Below are positions 61,380 to 64,000 of a stretch of DNA of 64,000 nucleotides, piece by piece. The position numbers were made by a program, and so were the translations under genes. Source of the stretch: Pseudoscleropodium purum (taxonomy: Eukaryota; Streptophyta; Bryopsida; Hypnales; Brachytheciaceae); assembly GCA_963969395.1 (NCBI GenBank), contig OZ017805.1, positions 496,001 through 560,000 on the forward strand, in the 5' to 3' direction. The notes under the pieces are model-generated. The model did no database searches, was not told where the DNA came from, and was given only the letters and a program-made list of their open reading frames with translations. How positions within the stretch are numbered: the first letter of the stretch is position 1; each line of letters begins with the position of its first letter.

Positions 61380-63470
61380 GAGCATATGTAGAGGTGGCCT
61401 TAAACAAAGAGGTGGATTGGAGTACAATCAAAGAAAGTTTGTATGTAGAACGTCTAGCCATTGGATTAATACTAAAAGGGATTTTCACTTTCCTTGAAGG
61501 TGGACTTGAACCTTTTCAAAGTAATCCTTGAAACAAAAAAACTCATGAAGATGTCATTGAGGAATCTAAAGAGGATGGGGATTTTGATGGCACATGAGCT
61601 CTATGGATAGCACAAGTCCAGGAACACAATGTCTCCCCAATTGGAGTTGAAGCTCACAATACCGAGGAAGGTTCAATGTCACAAGGACAAAGAATGAAAC
61701 ACCCTCCGAAAGTGCGACATTCAATTACACGATTCCAGCTTGCATGAATATCAACAACAATTGTTGATCCATCGTTGCCCCTACGAGATGCCATTAATGT
61801 CTTTGATTTTGGTCCAAATGATGATACACCAATGGAAATACCTATGCATACCTCCAATCCTCAATCTCAAGCAAGTCAAGTTAACAACACAATGACTCTA
61901 GCAAAGGCTTTTGAACTCTTGACGACCAAAGACATCAAAATTGCTTCATTGCAAAGCGATGTCACAAAACTACAATTTGATGGAGAATAGAAAAATACCC
62001 ATATTTCTCAACAATTGAAAGAATTGCAACACCTTTGAGAAAAAGAGTAGGACACTTTAACTTTGTCAGACATGAATGAAGGCTTGATTGAATAGGATCC
62101 ACATCATTTGGACAAGCTTGTAGGGGACCTTACAAGTGATGTTTTGCTCCATTCTTCTCATCCCAAATGCACAAAGCAAACCTCAATTGTTTCAAGTATG
62201 CTTCTTCCTACCATCACAGAAGATACTGCTATGGACACAAATGACCTCCAAGGGACACATGATTCTCTTTTGTTTTTGCCAATTCCACATTCCATACAAT
62301 TATTGAGAAAACCCAACCTTGAAGAAGAAAACAAAACACTCCAACTTGATTGTCACAATTGGCGGCTACATACTGTCATTGGAAGGTTGTATGCATTCTC
62401 TTTGTTGACAGATCACAACAAGTTGCCTAAGAGTTGGAGAAAGTTTCAAAAAACTTTGTTGCAAATGCAATTAAGCTAGAAAACAAACTTACGTCTTGGG
62501 CATTGTTGGAAGATATGTTTTCCAGTAACATGCCCATGCAAAGTGTGCCAGAAATGGATTTAATAGATTGGACATTGAATGGTTGGGACCATGAAAATCA
62601 TATGTCTAGTCACTTCAAAGTGAAGGATAGGAAATTGTTATACCCAAGCCTGAATTTTTTGTCTTAGACTATATTAAAAGCCCTATTTGTCTTGAGCAAT
62701 TTGTCCTCAAAGGAGGTTGGGCACTTGGAACTTGTGCACACATGTACCATCTTCAATGTCTCATTATACAACATCTGATTAGATGACATTGTGTAATTTG
62801 TTCACCACCATTTTATGATTGCTTATATGCCATGTTTAGTTTGATGACCTATATGTCACCTTCTTGGGAATACAATGCTAACACGATATTAGAGACAAAA
62901 TTTTGGGGCCACAACTTGCTTTGGAGTTGGTGACAAGGTCAACATGATCAATTGCTAGCTCACAATTGAATTGGGAAATAGATCTGGCAAAAATTGCCAG
63001 AGTAGTACCTAAGTTCATAGGAAAAGGCCCTCAAAATTAAGGGAAATGAGCATTCTTTTTCCAATACCTTGGTGGACATTTTGACAAGAGCTTTGGAACC
63101 TTCAAATGGGGTCTTCATCCACAAGGTCACCATTGGAATTTACAAGGGGAGAAGGTAGCCAATCAAGATGAAAGTGCCTTTCTAGAAGACTTGAACTCTA
63201 TGCAATATTTGGACTCTATATACGAGCCTTATTACCATAGTCAAGCATTCAACTATTTGTTGGAAGAACATTCTCCACAAACATCAAGGACCCTCCAAGC
63301 TCTCAAGGATTTTTATGTTTTGGAATCCATTTTGAATGCGGATGGACTAACTTCACAAACTCAAGCCAAATAGAAGCTCGAAGGTGGGGAGTCATTCAAC
63401 TATGAAGTTGGCAAAGGAAGTGGTTTGAGAAATGAATTAAATGATCCGAATGTTGTTGGCTAAACAATTT
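61380..63470 (+). pseudogene. Decayed gene with coiled-coil and RING-like parts, family unknown
   Basis: Protein-like plus-strand sequence runs for about 2 kb, interrupted by stops and at least one frame change. Parts in order: an acidic segment near 61,540-61,620; a Ser/Asn/Gln-rich segment at 61,775-61,990; a segment at 62,108-62,480 ending in WRKFQKTLLQMQLS; and a zinc-finger-like stretch at about 62,655-62,830. That stretch has SPICLE, TCAHMYHLQC and CVICSPPF, which is a RING-H2 pattern whose first Cys is Ser. A well-preserved C-terminal block follows (GTFKWGLHPQGHHWN, then EDLNSMQYLDSIYEPYYH) ending near 63,373. If it was a RING protein it may have been a ubiquitin ligase; no family could be named. 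The short-unit array at 60,215 may be its promoter block. Confidence 0.4.
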
Positions 63471-64000
63471 AATGGGTCTATGATTTTAATAGCACTTCAT
63501 AAGTTCTTGTAATAGTATACCACGATATGTAATGTACGTGTAGGATTATAGGATTATACTACATCTACACTCATACTATTGAGTTGTTGTTTTTTTGGTT
63601 TGTTTTTGATGGTCCATCTTCCAGAAACCATGGCTAGTTGGCTACCTATTGTGTTTATGTAAAGCAATTTTTTATTGTTTTGGTTTTGAACAAATACTAC
63701 CTTCACCTTAATGTTACCAAATGTGGATGTTCAAATTTAAATTGATTCTTTTAGTTTGAGCCTTTGAAGCTTTAGACTCTATTACCTATATTAAAGATTT
63801 TGTAAAAGTTGCTAACTTCCATTTTCTTTCTTACTTTTTTCAACATTGAGTACAAAATTTAGCATGATTTGGGTAGGGCTTGTTCTTGTTAGGGTTGTTG
63901 TCCCCAGCAATATAGAGAAATCCATTCAAGGTCTCTGGTGGAAGAAATTGTCGAAGAAGCTTCGTCCAAGTTGAAATATGTATGGAAGACTATAGGCTGC
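63471..64000. other. No gene seen
   Basis: AT-rich sequence to the end of the window. The last ~100 bp are slightly richer in G and C and may begin another feature outside the window. Confidence 0.4.

Noticed and set aside
1..64000. CRISPR arrays, bacterial operons, rRNA genes
   Set aside because: None seen; the tandem arrays have variable units without regular spacers, and the gene structure is eukaryotic.

Overview
The window looks like nuclear DNA of a land plant. It holds one intact, intron-rich, plant-type MMS19 gene, a SUVR-type SET-domain relic, a DUF659-type hAT transposase relic, CACTA-type MITEs with 3-bp target duplications, and CCCTAAA telomere-type motifs. The rest is mostly AT-rich, heavily decayed repeat sequence. 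I cannot name the species. The repeat-dominated layout and lack of close resemblance to familiar crop elements make a non-flowering plant plausible, but that is a guess.

Layout. Positions 1-5.8 kb hold three GC-rich islands built from CGGACGG/CCGTCCG units. The second and third bracket a protein-kinase-like gene broken by one base in a G run. Positions 5.8-14 kb are decayed: a minus-strand coiled-coil pseudogene, a decayed promoter array, an LTR-retrotransposon remnant and a ~330-bp tandem repeat. Positions 14.2-17.7 kb are a dead hAT transposase gene. Positions 18.2-25.9 kb are a decayed array, unrecognised degenerate coding-like sequence and another LTR remnant. Into that remnant is inserted a young 3.28-kb element (25,908-29,184) with 9-bp terminal inverted repeats, a 5-bp target duplication, no LTRs and one 552-residue coiled-coil protein. 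Positions 32-34.2 kb hold a coding minisatellite (48-bp units) and the SUVR-like pseudogene. Positions 36.6-44.9 kb, minus strand, are MMS19 in about 22 exons. Positions 45-64 kb are repeats again: two CACTA-type MITEs, two decayed relatives of the 3.28-kb element, several short-unit arrays, another LTR remnant and a RING-like pseudogene.

How it fits together. MMS19 is the only gene I would call a functional host gene. A recurring plan appears in the mobile-element genes: a block of short GC-rich repeats specific to that family, then a TATA-like box, then a single open reading frame. It is clear for the kinase-like gene (3.1-5.8 kb) and the 3.28-kb element, and partly visible at 7.7-7.9 kb. 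The older elements are full of in-frame stops that look like C-to-T decay (CAG to TAG, TGG to TAG), whereas the kinase-like gene and the 3.28-kb element are nearly intact and still rich in CpG, so they are probably recent arrivals.
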